The notes beneath the pieces are model-generated. The model saw only the letters and a program-made list of their open reading frames with translations. It was not told the DNA's origin and searched no databases. Of a stretch of 64,000 nucleotides of DNA, positions 1 to 9,200 are shown one piece after another; the first letter of the stretch is position 1; the number at the start of each line of letters is the position of its first letter. Source of the DNA: Planomonospora parontospora (GTDB taxonomy: Bacteria; Actinomycetota; Actinomycetes; Streptosporangiales; Streptosporangiaceae). The DNA lies in assembly GCA_014647935.1 (NCBI GenBank), contig BMQD01000012.1:124001-188000 (forward strand), read 5' to 3'. The translations under genes and the position numbers were made by a program.

Positions 1-60
1 CCCGCATGCGGCTGGACGACCTGCCGTCGCGGCTTCGGCCGGTACGGCACATCGCCATGC

Positions 61-1221
61 CTACGGCCGGCGATGGCCGGCGAACAGCCGGGCGACGAGC
101 TCACCGCGGCTGGAGATCCCCGCCTTGCCGAAGGCGGCCTTGAGGTGGCCGCGAACGGTGTGAGGAGAGACGAACAGGGCTGCGGCGATCTCGGTGGTCG
201 GCAGGCCCCGTGCCACGAGCCGGGCGGCCTCGAACTCCCGGGGCGTCAGCCCCTATGCCTGGGCGACGATGACCGCCAGGTCGGCGGGAGCGGCGGGCTC
301 GATGACGAGCGCTGTCGGTCCCGGTCGTCCGCCGGGACCGCTCAGGCATGAGGCGCGACAGGTCAGCCACCGCTTGTCACGGGTTCGGATGCGCATCCTG
401 GCGTCGCCCCGGTCATGGCCTTGCGCGACGGCCCGCGCCTGCAGGGCGGTGCCGATCAGCCAGATGGGCGGCCTCAGCCCGAGCGCCGTGGCCGTGGACG
501 GCCCGTCCGGCAGCAGCGCGAGATGGCGCCGGGCCTCCTCGTTGATCGACGTGGCCTCGCCGTGCTCGTCGAACAGCAGCAGGCCTGGTGCGCAGGAGCC
601 GGGCGCGCCGTCGGAGCCGGACGGACGGGAGAACCGGCGCAGCCGGTCGGCGAGTGGCCCGGACAGGTCGGTGAGCAACGCGATCTCGTGCGGGCCGAAC
701 GCCGGCTCTCCCCGCATGCGGAACAGGCTCACCGCGCCCCACGGCCGGTCGCCGATCCGCAGCACGGCCCGCAGTTCGTCGTCCACGCCCTGGTCGCCGA
801 GCAGGCGGCGGAAGCGGGCGCTGCGCGCGGGCAGGTCACCGGTGGCCGCGCGCAGACCGGCCACGGGGACGGCTGCCCGGGCGAGGTCGCGGAACGGCAG
901 GACGTTCTCCTCCAGGAGCTCGCTCTCCCAGTAGGCGGCGCATCCCTCGCCGGAGCCGAGGTTCTCCACCAGCATGGGCGCGGTGACCAGGCCCGTTTCC
1001 GGGTCGGTGGCCGTCCATACCGCGGCGTCGAACGGCAGGTGCCGTCGCAGCCCGGCCGAGGCGCGGCTGAAGAGTTCCAGCGCGTCGGCGGCCCGCTCGG
1101 TGGTGGACAGGATCCCGGCATGGCGGGGCCCTTCGAATTCGTTGTGTCCGGGTCGGCTTCGTGCCGCTGCGCCGAGCTTCCACCCTGACCCAGGGTCAAC
1201 CTCAACCGTGATCCAGGTCAC
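61..1221 (-). pseudogene. LuxR-family regulator interrupted by an in-frame TAG
   Basis: Read on the minus strand, a GAF-like sensory region (about the first 280 residues, including AADALELFSRAS and DRPWGAVSLFRM) runs in one frame to a TAG at 253-255. The same frame continues without a gap into a complete LuxR-type helix-turn-helix (GLTPREFEAARLVARG, then PTTEIAAALFVSPHTVRGHL) and stops at 61-63. Without the HTH the upstream product could not bind DNA. The start is unclear. A GTG at 1221 lies inside a CRP-like palindrome, and an ATG with a good GAAGGG ribosome site near 1123 is out of frame by one base, so a second lesion near the N-terminus is possible. It is either a pseudogene, a read-through gene or a base-call error. 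Confidence 0.75.
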
Positions 1222-1222
1222 A
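1186..1222. promoter_or_regulatory. CRP-like palindrome and a second 13-bp palindrome upstream of the LuxR gene
   Basis: Positions 1207-1222 read CGTGA-N6-TCACA, one base from the CRP/GlxR consensus TGTGA-N6-TCACA. Just beside it, 1186-1198 is the perfect odd palindrome TGACCCAGGGTCA. Both sit between the end of the DUF418 gene and the LuxR-type reading frame, where its promoter should be. Binding by a CRP-family protein is inferred from the motif only. Confidence 0.45.
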
Positions 1223-1247
1223 ACCGCTTCGGGGACGTGGAGCGGCG

Positions 1248-2420
1248 TCAGCGGCGCCCGTACGTCAGCCGCCGCAGCGCCGCCTCGGCCGGCCCCCTCC
1301 GCCCGCCGGGTGCCGCCAGCGCGGCGAGCACCACGGTGGCCAGCCAGGCGGCCACGGCGATGCCGGACGCCGCGGCGTCGCCGACCCGGGTGCCGAGCCC
1401 TCCCGCGTAGGGCGCGAACACCGCCACGAAGATCACTGACTGGAGGAGGTAGCAGGTCAGCGACCACTGGCCGCACGCGGCCAGGGCCCTGACGACCGGC
1501 CCGGGATATCCGCGCCGCATCCGGCCGACGGCCAGTGCGATGACCGCCGCGTACGCGAGCCCGCCGGCGATGCCCGTCGTGCTGTGCAGGACGTACGCGG
1601 ACACGGCCACCGGGTCCGAGGGCGTCCAGAGGCGGGTGTCGATCAGCATCAGCGGCAGCCCGCCCGCGACGGCCAGCCCTGCGCCCGCGAGGGCGACCCG
1701 GACGAGCAGGTCCCGGTGCGGCAGCGGGTCCTCCAGCAGGCGGCGGCGAGCCGCCCAGATCCCGAGCAGGAAGGCCGGCACCACGCCGGCGGCGAAGTAC
1801 GTGGGCGTCATCCCGGCCCACCCGATGAGCCGCATCACCGTCGCCTCGATCGGGTCCGCCATGGCGGCGGGCGTGTCGCCCTTCGGTGCCGAGACGGTGA
1901 GCAGCCCGAAGCCGGACAGCACCACGACGTGCAGCACGAGCCCGGCGGCGGCGGCCCGCAGTACGGCCCGGTCCTCGCGCCGGACGAACCCGACGAAGAC
2001 CAGCCCGATCAGCCCGTACGCGCCGAGGATGTCACCGAAGAACAGCAGCAGCGCATGGCAGAACCCGAACGCCAGCAGCCACAGGCTCCGGCGGCGCAGC
2101 ACCCCGCGCACCTGCGGCCAGCCCCGGCCCGCGGCGAGCTGCCGGTCGGCGAGCTGCACCAGGCCGTAGCCGAACAGGGCGGCGAACATGGGCAGCGCGC
2201 GCCCGTCCACCAGCAGGATCTGCACCCCGGCGACCAGCCGGTCCAGGGCGCCGCCGTCCAGGGCGTAGCCGCGGAAGCCCGTCTCATGGCCCGACAGGTA
2301 CATGTGCGCGTGCGCCAGCGCGATGAGCAGCAGCATCAGCCCGCGCGCGAGATCGGGCGCCGGCGCGCGCCGGGCGAGGGGAGTGGCCCCGTGGACGGGG
2401 GCGAGGGGGGCGACGGACAT
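1248..2420 (-). CDS. DUF418 / YeiB-like integral membrane protein
   Basis: A 390-residue protein. It begins with a short Pro/Ala-rich cytoplasmic tail and then has about nine to ten hydrophobic segments, from DLARGLMLLLIALAHAHM to the C-terminal LATVVLAALAAP. The opening DxxRG and the C-terminal GQWSLTCYLLQSVIF block are typical of the DUF418 (YeiB) family of acyltransferase-3-like membrane proteins, whose substrate is unknown. The ATG at 2420 is preferred over an upstream GTG because a GAAGGGA ribosome site lies six bases before it. It is divergent from a TetR gene with twin operators between them, so TetR probably represses it, perhaps in response to a toxic small molecule. Confidence 0.85.
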   Translation of the reverse strand: MSVAPLAPVHGATPLARRAPAPDLARGLMLLLIALAHAHMYLSGHETGFRGYALDGGALDRLVAGVQILLVDGRALPMFAALFGYGLVQLADRQLAAGRGWPQVRGVLRRRSLWLLAFGFCHALLLFFGDILGAYGLIGLVFVGFVRREDRAVLRAAAAGLVLHVVVLSGFGLLTVSAPKGDTPAAMADPIEATVMRLIGWAGMTPTYFAAGVVPAFLLGIWAARRRLLEDPLPHRDLLVRVALAGAGLAVAGGLPLMLIDTRLWTPSDPVAVSAYVLHSTTGIAGGLAYAAVIALAVGRMRRGYPGPVVRALAACGQWSLTCYLLQSVIFVAVFAPYAGGLGTRVGDAAASGIAVAAWLATVVLAALAAPGGRRGPAEAALRRLTYGRR

Positions 2421-2441
2421 GACCGTCCCTTCGATATTAGA

Positions 2442-2484
2442 TACACGACTGTAGCTCAAGACCAAGGTAGGATACAGCCGTGTA
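2442..2484. promoter_or_regulatory. Two TACA-N4-TGTA operators between DUF418 and tetR
   Basis: TACACGACTGTA (2442-2453) and TACAGCCGTGTA (2473-2484) are two copies of the same 12-bp palindrome, 31 bp apart centre to centre or about three helical turns. They fill the gap between two divergent genes, one of them a TetR regulator. They are the likely autoregulatory and target operators, and this divergent layout is standard for TetR pairs. Confidence 0.75.
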
Positions 2485-2503
2485 GCTGAGCAAGGGGGTG
2501 GTG

Positions 2504-3097
2504 ATGGGCGAACACCCCGCCCGGACTCGCCGGCGCGGCGAAGAGCTGATCAAGGCCATCCACGACGCCGTACTGCAAGAAGTGGTGGAGGCGGGCGCGG
2601 GGCGGCTGACCATGGACGCCATCGCCCGGCGCGCGGCGACACCCCGCACCACCCTGTACCGCCGCTGGTCGGACCCGCTCGACGTGCTCCTGGACGCCCT
2701 CTACCACCAGCACCCGGTCGAAGAACCCACCCCCGGCGCAGACGACCTGAGAGGCGACCTCATCCGTGCCCTGCGCCTCATGGCCGACTGGGCCCTCAGC
2801 CCCGCCGGCCGCGCGGTCGCCGCCATCCTCACCGATCCCAAGAGCGCCGCGCTGATGTCCGAGGCACTGTTCGAGCGGGTCTTCGCCAACCGGGGCGGCA
2901 CGTTCACCCGCACCGTGCTGCAGCACTACGCCGACCGGGGCCGCTTCCCGGCCGAGCTGCTCACCCCGGTCGTGGCCGACATCGGCGAGGCCCTCGTCAC
3001 CAAGCGCCTCCTCGACACCGGGACGCCGCCCAGCGACGAGGACCTTTCCGCCATCGTCGACCAGGCGATCCTGCCCGCCCTCGGGCTCGGCCCGTGA
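2504..3097 (+). CDS. TetR-family transcriptional repressor
   Basis: About 197 residues. The N-terminal third is a TetR helix-turn-helix (AGAGRLTMDAIARRAATP followed by RTTLYRRWSDPLDVLLDAL). The remaining all-helical part, with TPVVADIGEALVTKRLL near the end, looks like the TetR_C ligand-binding fold. The ATG at 2504 fits an AAGGGGG ribosome site six bases upstream better than the GTG at 2498. It is divergent from the DUF418 membrane gene, and two identical palindromes lie between them. I infer that it controls itself and that gene. The ligand is unknown. Confidence 0.9.
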   Translation: MGEHPARTRRRGEELIKAIHDAVLQEVVEAGAGRLTMDAIARRAATPRTTLYRRWSDPLDVLLDALYHQHPVEEPTPGADDLRGDLIRALRLMADWALSPAGRAVAAILTDPKSAALMSEALFERVFANRGGTFTRTVLQHYADRGRFPAELLTPVVADIGEALVTKRLLDTGTPPSDEDLSAIVDQAILPALGLGP

Positions 3098-3145
3098 GGA
3101 CCGCAAGAGGACCGCGAGCAGCGCGCACGAGCCCGGAAAGCACGG

Positions 3146-3183
3146 CCGACCGGTACGGCGCTCTTCGGCGCCGTACCGGTCGG
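3146..3183. terminator. Bidirectional hairpin between tetR and narI
   Basis: A perfect 15-bp inverted repeat (3146-3160 with 3169-3183) with an 8-base loop lies between two convergent genes. It has no long U tract, as is common for actinomycete terminators. Confidence 0.8.
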
Positions 3184-3220
3184 AGCCTGCGCCGCCGGCC
3201 CCACGGGGCCGGCGGGTGCG

Positions 3221-3952
3221 TCAGCGCGACGGCTCCCAGCCGCGCCGGGGAGCGCGGGAGCCGGTCGGCTGCTCGTCACGGCTGCGGTAGACCACGTACG
3301 GCCGGGTCAGGTACCCCACCGGCGCGGTCAGCATGTGCACCAGCCGGGTGAACGGCCAGATCGCGAACAGCAGCAGCGCGCTGAGCGCGTGCAGCCGGAA
3401 CAGCAGCGGCGCGCCGGCCATCAGCGCCGGATCCGGCTGGAAGTAGAAGATCGACCGGAACCACGGCGAGATGGTCGTGCGGTAGTCGTAGCCGCCGCCG
3501 ACGATGTTCGCCATCACCGTGGCGGCCAGGCCCAGCACGATGGCGACGGCCAGCACCGCGTACATCAGCTTGTCGTTGCGGGTGGTGGCGGTGAACACCG
3601 GGCCCACGGTGCGGCGCCGGTAGATCAGGATGGCCAGGCCGCCCAGGGTGGCCACCCCCGCGATCGTGCCCAGCACGACCGCGACCACGTGGTAGGCGTG
3701 CTCGCTGACGCCCGCCGCCTCGGTCCAGCTCTTGGGGATGACCAGCCCGCCGATGTGGCCGAGCAGCACCACCAGGATGCCGAAGTGGAACAGCGGGCTG
3801 CCGATGCGCAGCAGCCTGGACTCGTACATCTGCGACGAGCGGGTGGTCCAGCCGAACTTGTCGTAGCGGTAGCGCCACACGTGCCCCAGCACGAACACCG
3901 TCAGCGCCACGTACGGCGCCACCACCCACAGCACCACGTCCAGTGCGTTCAC
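3221..3952 (-). CDS. narI: Respiratory nitrate reductase gamma subunit (cytochrome b)
   Basis: A 243-residue membrane subunit that takes electrons from quinol through two b hemes and passes them to NarH. Five hydrophobic segments are visible, starting with LDVVLWVVAPYVALTVFVLG. Conserved features include GHVWRYRYDKFGWTTRSS, the SPLFHFGI and LGHIGGL histidine regions, and LLFRLHALSALLLFAIWPFTR near the C-terminus with a further heme-ligand-type His. The GTG start at 3952 overlaps the narJ stop codon by four bases (GTGA), which argues for translational coupling. It is the last gene of narGHJI and is followed by a strong hairpin. Confidence 0.96.
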   Translation of the reverse strand: MNALDVVLWVVAPYVALTVFVLGHVWRYRYDKFGWTTRSSQMYESRLLRIGSPLFHFGILVVLLGHIGGLVIPKSWTEAAGVSEHAYHVVAVVLGTIAGVATLGGLAILIYRRRTVGPVFTATTRNDKLMYAVLAVAIVLGLAATVMANIVGGGYDYRTTISPWFRSIFYFQPDPALMAGAPLLFRLHALSALLLFAIWPFTRLVHMLTAPVGYLTRPYVVYRSRDEQPTGSRAPRRGWEPSR

Positions 3953-4575
3953 CTGCTCGCCTCCATCACGGCGTACGGTTCCAATCCGACCTCCTCGGCC
4001 GGCGGGCCCTGGGAGGCCAGCCGCAGCGCGGCCTCCTGGTCGCGCAGGCTCGCCGGGCCGAGCGTGGCCAGCACCGCGGCCACCACGTCGGCGTACGGCG
4101 AGTGCTCGGCCTCCAGCGCCCTGCGCAGCAGCTCCACCCCCGCCCGGTTCTCGGTCAGCAGCCGCCTGGCCTCCCGGACGGCGCCGCGCGCGAGCAGCTC
4201 GCACACCACCGCCAGGTGGTCGGGCAGCTCGCCGTCGGCGAGCTCGAACCCCGCGCTGCGGAAGGCGTGCTTGAAGCGCAGCAGCGCCGCCCCGCGCTTG
4301 CGGGTGTCGCCGTAGGCGTAGTACGTCAGGTACGGGCAGCAGCGCCTCTTCAGGTCGAATGTCGCCACGTAGTGGGCGGCCAGCTCGACCTGCCCGGCGA
4401 TCCGCGCGTGCTCCAGGAAGGCGGCCAGCCGGTCGCGGACCTCCCCTTCCGGCAGGCCCGCGACCGCCCGCTCGAGCACCTCGCGCTCGCCGTACAGCCG
4501 CTCGTCGGGGTAGCCGAGCAGCACCGAGGCCACCAGGTGGGCGGTGCGCAGCGCGCCCTCCTCCAGTGCCGTCAT
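3949..4575 (-). CDS. narJ: Nitrate reductase molybdenum cofactor assembly chaperone
   Basis: A 208-residue all-helical chaperone of the NarJ/NarW (TorD-like) family. It binds apo-NarG for cofactor insertion and is not part of the final enzyme. The family signature LKRRCCPYLTYYAYGDTRKR is present in the first half. The ATG at 4575 overlaps the narH stop (ATGA), and its own stop overlaps the narI start. The three downstream nar genes are therefore coupled without any spacer. Confidence 0.96.
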   Translation of the reverse strand: MTALEEGALRTAHLVASVLLGYPDERLYGEREVLERAVAGLPEGEVRDRLAAFLEHARIAGQVELAAHYVATFDLKRRCCPYLTYYAYGDTRKRGAALLRFKHAFRSAGFELADGELPDHLAVVCELLARGAVREARRLLTENRAGVELLRRALEAEHSPYADVVAAVLATLGPASLRDQEAALRLASQGPPAEEVGLEPYAVMEASR

Positions 4576-6236
4576 GACTCCTCCTTCTTGCCGTTCTTGG
4601 GGAACAGCCCGTCCGGGGTGCCCTTGCCGTCCCAGTTGAGGAGGTTGACCCGGCCGCGCAGTTCGCCGGCGTCGTCCAGGTCGTCGCCGCGCTGGCGCTC
4701 CTTGAGCGCGTGGAAGTTCTCCACCGCGATCGGGGCGGGCATGCCGGAGGCCTCCCCGAACGGGCCGTTCATGCCGGGGCCGCCCTCGTAGTCGAGGCTG
4801 CAGCCGCTGCCCAGCGCCAGCTCCTCCAGTTGCGCGCCCTGCTCGGCGTGGGCCTTGGGGATGACGTAGCGCTCGTCGTAGGCGGCGATGGCCAGCAGCC
4901 GGTGCATGTCCTGGACGCCCTGACCGGTCATGCCTACCGCGGCCGCGATCGACTCGTCGGGTTCCTGGCCGAGGTTGAGGCGCCGCATGTAGGAGCGCAT
5001 CGCGGCCAGGCGGCGCAGCACCGCGCGCACCGGTTCCGGGTCCCCGGCGGTGAACAGCTCCGCCAGGTAGCCGATCGGGATGCGCAGCGCGTCGATCGCC
5101 CCGAACAGGTTGCCGGCGTCCTCCCCGTCGTGGCCGGTGCCGGACAAGACGTCCACCACCGGCGACAGCGGCGGGATGTACCAGACCATCGGCATCGTCC
5201 GGTACTCCGGATGCAGCGGCAGCGCCACCCCGAACTCGAAGATCAGCTTGTGGATGGGCGAGTTGCGCGCCGCCTCCAGCCAGTCCTCCGGGATGCCCGC
5301 GGCGCGGGCCGCGTCGATCACCGCCGGGTCGTGCGGGTCGAGCATCACGCTCTTCTGCGCCTCCAGCAGCTCCTTGTCGTCGGCCACGGAGGCCGCCTCG
5401 GTCACCCGGTCGGCGTCGTACAGGATGATCCCGATGTAGCGCAGCCGGCCCACGCACGTCTCCGAGCAGACCGTGGGCAGGCCCACCTCCACCCGCGGGA
5501 AGCAGAACGTGCACTTCTCGGCCTTGCCGGTGCGGTGGTTGAAGTACACCTTCTTGTACGGGCACCCCGTCACGCACATCCGCCAGCCGCGACAGCGGTC
5601 CTGGTCGACCAGGACGATGCCGTCCTCGGAGCGCTTGTAGATCGCCCCCGACGGGCAGGAGGAGGCGCACGAGGGGTTGAGGCAGTGCTCGCAGATGCGC
5701 GGCAGGTAGAACATGAACGCGTTCTCGAAGTCGAGCTTGACCTGGTCGGATACCTTGCGCAGCACCGGGTCGGCCGGGGCCAGCTCCGGGCCGCCGGCCA
5801 GGTTGTCGTCCCAGTTCGCACTCCAGCTGATCTTCGTGGGCTCGCCGGTGATCAGCGAGCGCGGCCGCGCCACCGGCGTGTCGGCCTGCATCGGCGCGGA
5901 GAACAGCCGGTCGTAGTCGTAGGTCCAGGGCTCGTAGTAGTCCTGGATCGACGGCATCAGCGGGTTGGCGAAGATCGAGAACAGCTTCTTCAGCCGCCCG
6001 CCGGCCTTCAGCTTCAGTCGGCCGCGGGAGTTGAGCTCCCAGCCGCCCTTCCACTTGTCCTGGTCCTGGTAGGTGCGGGGGTAGCCCTGCCCTGGGCGGG
6101 TCTCGACGTTGTTGAACCACACGTACTCGGTGCCGGCCCGGTTGGTCCACGCCTGCTTGCAGGTGACCGAGCAGGTGTGGCAGCCGATGCACTTGTCGAG
6201 GTTCATCACCATGGCGAGCTGTGCCATGACGCGCAT
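4572..6236 (-). CDS. narH: Respiratory nitrate reductase beta subunit (Fe-S)
   Basis: A 554-residue iron-sulfur electron-transfer subunit linking NarI to NarG on the inner face of the membrane. Four cysteine clusters are visible. CIGCHTCSVTCKQAW is near residue 16. CEHCLNPSCASSCPSGA is near 182. CRGWRMCVTGCPYKK carries the tryptophan that replaces one Cys in the 3Fe-4S site. KCTFCFPRVEVGLPTVCSET follows near 240. The size and motifs match the family. The first ATG overlaps the narG stop by one base (TGATG); a second ATG nine bases later could also serve. Confidence 0.97.
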   Translation of the reverse strand: MRVMAQLAMVMNLDKCIGCHTCSVTCKQAWTNRAGTEYVWFNNVETRPGQGYPRTYQDQDKWKGGWELNSRGRLKLKAGGRLKKLFSIFANPLMPSIQDYYEPWTYDYDRLFSAPMQADTPVARPRSLITGEPTKISWSANWDDNLAGGPELAPADPVLRKVSDQVKLDFENAFMFYLPRICEHCLNPSCASSCPSGAIYKRSEDGIVLVDQDRCRGWRMCVTGCPYKKVYFNHRTGKAEKCTFCFPRVEVGLPTVCSETCVGRLRYIGIILYDADRVTEAASVADDKELLEAQKSVMLDPHDPAVIDAARAAGIPEDWLEAARNSPIHKLIFEFGVALPLHPEYRTMPMVWYIPPLSPVVDVLSGTGHDGEDAGNLFGAIDALRIPIGYLAELFTAGDPEPVRAVLRRLAAMRSYMRRLNLGQEPDESIAAAVGMTGQGVQDMHRLLAIAAYDERYVIPKAHAEQGAQLEELALGSGCSLDYEGGPGMNGPFGEASGMPAPIAVENFHALKERQRGDDLDDAGELRGRVNLLNWDGKGTPDGLFPKNGKKEES

Positions 6237-9200
6237 CAGTAGTCGACCTCCTGGTTGCGGCGGCGGATCACGGTCACCTCGTCACGCTGGTTACCGGTCG
6301 GCCCGAGGTAGTTGAACGCGAACGACAGCTGGGCGTAGCCGCCGATCAGGTGCGTGGGCTTGATCATCAGGCGGGTCAGGGAGTTGTGGATGCCGCCGCG
6401 CCTGCCCGAGGTCTCGCTCTTGGGCACGTCCACCACCCGCTCCTGGGCGTGGTACATGTACACCGTCCCGGCCGGCATGCGGTGCGAGACGATCGCGCGG
6501 GCCACCACGACGCCGTTGCGGTTGACCGCCTCCACCCAGTCGTTGTCGCGGATCTTCGCCCGCGTCGCGTCGGCCGGGCTCATCCAGATCGTCGGCCCGC
6601 CCCGCGACAGCGTCAGCATCAGCAGGTTGTCCTGGTATTCGGAATGGATCGACCACTTGGAGTGCGGCGTCAGGTAGCGCACCGTGATCCCGTCGGCGAT
6701 CCCGTCGGCGCCCTCCTGCCCGGCCGAGCCGATGCCCGGCTCGCCGAACAGCGCCGTCATGTTCAGCGGCGGCCGGTAGACCGGCAGCGCCTCGCCCGCC
6801 TCGTGGATCCAGTCGTGGTCGAGGAAGAAGTGCTGGCGGCCGGTCAGGGTGTGCCAGGGCTTGCGGTGCTCGACGTTGATGGTGAACGCCGAGTAGCGGC
6901 GCCCGCCCGTCTCGCTGCCCGACCACTCCGGCGAGGTCGTCACCGGCACCGGCCGCGCCTGGGTGTCGGCGAACGTGATCTGCTTGTGCTCGTCGGCGAG
7001 CCCGTCGAAGCTCGTGCCGGTGCGCCGGCCCAGCGTCGCGAAGCCCTGCGCGGCCAGGTGGCCGTTGGTGGTGCCCGACAGCGCCAGGATCGTCTCGCAC
7101 ATGTGGGTGTCGCGGGCCAGCGACGGCCGCCCGTCGGCCACCCCGCCGCGCACGGTGCCGTTCATCCGGCCCAGCCGCTCGATCTCCCCCGACACGTCGT
7201 AGGTCAGGCCCTTGGTGGTGGCGCCGAGCTTCTCCATCAGCGGCCCCAGCGCGGCCATCTTCTGCGCGATCGCGCCGTAGTCCCGCTCCACCACGGTGAT
7301 CTTCGGGAAGTCCCGGCCCGGCACCGGGGTGCGCCCCTCGGCCCGCCAGTCGCGCACCACCCCGCCCGGGGTCGCGAACTCGTCCGGCGTGTCGTGCAGC
7401 AGCGGCACCGCCACCACGTCCTTGCGCACCCCCAGATGGGTGGCGGCCAGCGTGCTGAACGCCTCGGCGATGGAGGCGAACGCCGCGAAGTCGGTACGGG
7501 TCTGCCACGGCGGGTCGATCGCCGGGCTGAAGGCGTGCACGAACGGGTGCATGTCGGTCGAGGACAGGTCGTGTTTCTCGTACCAGGTGGCGGCCGGCAG
7601 CACGATGTCGGAGAACAGCGTCGTCGACGTCATCCGGAAGTCCAGCGACAGCAGCAGGTCCAGCTTGCCCTGCGGCGCCTCGGGGTGCCAGCGCACGTCA
7701 CCGGGACGGTGCTCCGGCTCGGCCTCGGCGGCGCGCAGCGAGGAGTCGGCGCCCAGCAGGTGCCGCAGGAAGTACTCGTTGCCCTTGGCCGACGAGCCCA
7801 GCAGGTTGGCCCGCCACACCGTCAGCACCCGCGGCCAGTTGGCGGGGGAGTCGGGGTCCTCGCAGGCGAAGCCGAGCCCGCCCGCGGCCACCTGGGAGGC
7901 GATGTACGGCCCGGCCTCCTGCCCGGAGGCGGCCGCCTCCTCGGCCAGCTCCAGCGGGTTGCGGTCGAACGTCGGATACGACGGCATCCAGCCCATGCGC
8001 GCCGAGGCCGACAGCAGGTCCGCGGTCGCCTTGCCGGTGAACGCGCCGCCGCCCAGCGGCGAGGAGACCGTGCCGGCGCTGTAGGTGTCGTAGCGCCACT
8101 GGTCGGTGTGCAGGTACCAGTAGGCGGTGCCGATCATCTGCCGGGGCGGGCGCGACCAGTCGGTGCCGAACGCCATGTGCGCCCAGCCGGTGACCGGCCG
8201 GCACTTCTCCTGGCCGACGTAGTGCGCCCAGCCGCCGCCGTTGACGCCCTGGCAGCCGGTCAGCGTGGTCAGCGCCAGGAAGGAGCGGTAGATCGTGTCG
8301 GAGTGGAACCAGTGGTTCGTCCCCGCCCCCATGATGATCATCGAGCGGCCGCGGGACTCCTCGGCGTTGCGCGCGAACTCCCGGGCGATCTTCACCGCCT
8401 TCGCCGCGGGCACCCCGGTGATCGCCTCCTGCCAGGCCGGCGTGTACGGCGCCGACGCGTCGTCGTAGGAGGCCGGCCAGTGCCGCTCACCGTCGGTGCC
8501 CGGCTCGGCGCCGCCGGCGCGGCTGGAGCCGCCCGGCCGGGCCACGCCGTACTGGGCGAGCATCAGGTCGAAGACCGTCGTCACCAGCCGGCCGGCGACC
8601 TCGCGCACCGGCACGCCGCGCCGCAGCACCCCGCCGGTTCCGCCCGCGCCGTCGCCGGCCTGGTCGAAGCGGGGCAGCAGCACCGTCGCGTTGCGCCCGC
8701 CGTGCAGGCTCAGCAGCGGGTCGACGCCCTGCAGGTCGAGGTTCCAGCGGCCCTGGCCCTGCTCGGAGTAGCGGAAGCCCAGCGAGCCGTTGGGCACGAC
8801 CGGCTCACCGGTCGCCGCGTCCAGCAGCACCGTCTTGAACGCCGCCTCCTCGCCGCTCTCCCCGAGGTCGGCGGCGGTCAGGAACTTGCCCGGCACGTAC
8901 CCGCCGCCCTCGCGCTCGGCCAGCGTCACCAGGAACGGCAGGTCGCTGTGGCGCTTGACGTAGTCGGTGAAGTACGGCACCTGCCGGTCGACGAAGAACT
9001 CCTTGAGGATCACGTGCCCCATCGCCATGGCCAGCGCCCCGTCGGTGCCCGGATGCGGCGCCAGCCACTCGTCGGCGAACTTCGTCGCGTCGCTGTAGTC
9101 GGGGGTGACCACCACGACCTTCTGCCCCCGGTAGCGGGCCTCGGTCATGTAGTGCGCGTCCGGGGTGCGCGTCACCGGCACGTTGGAGCCCCACAGCATC

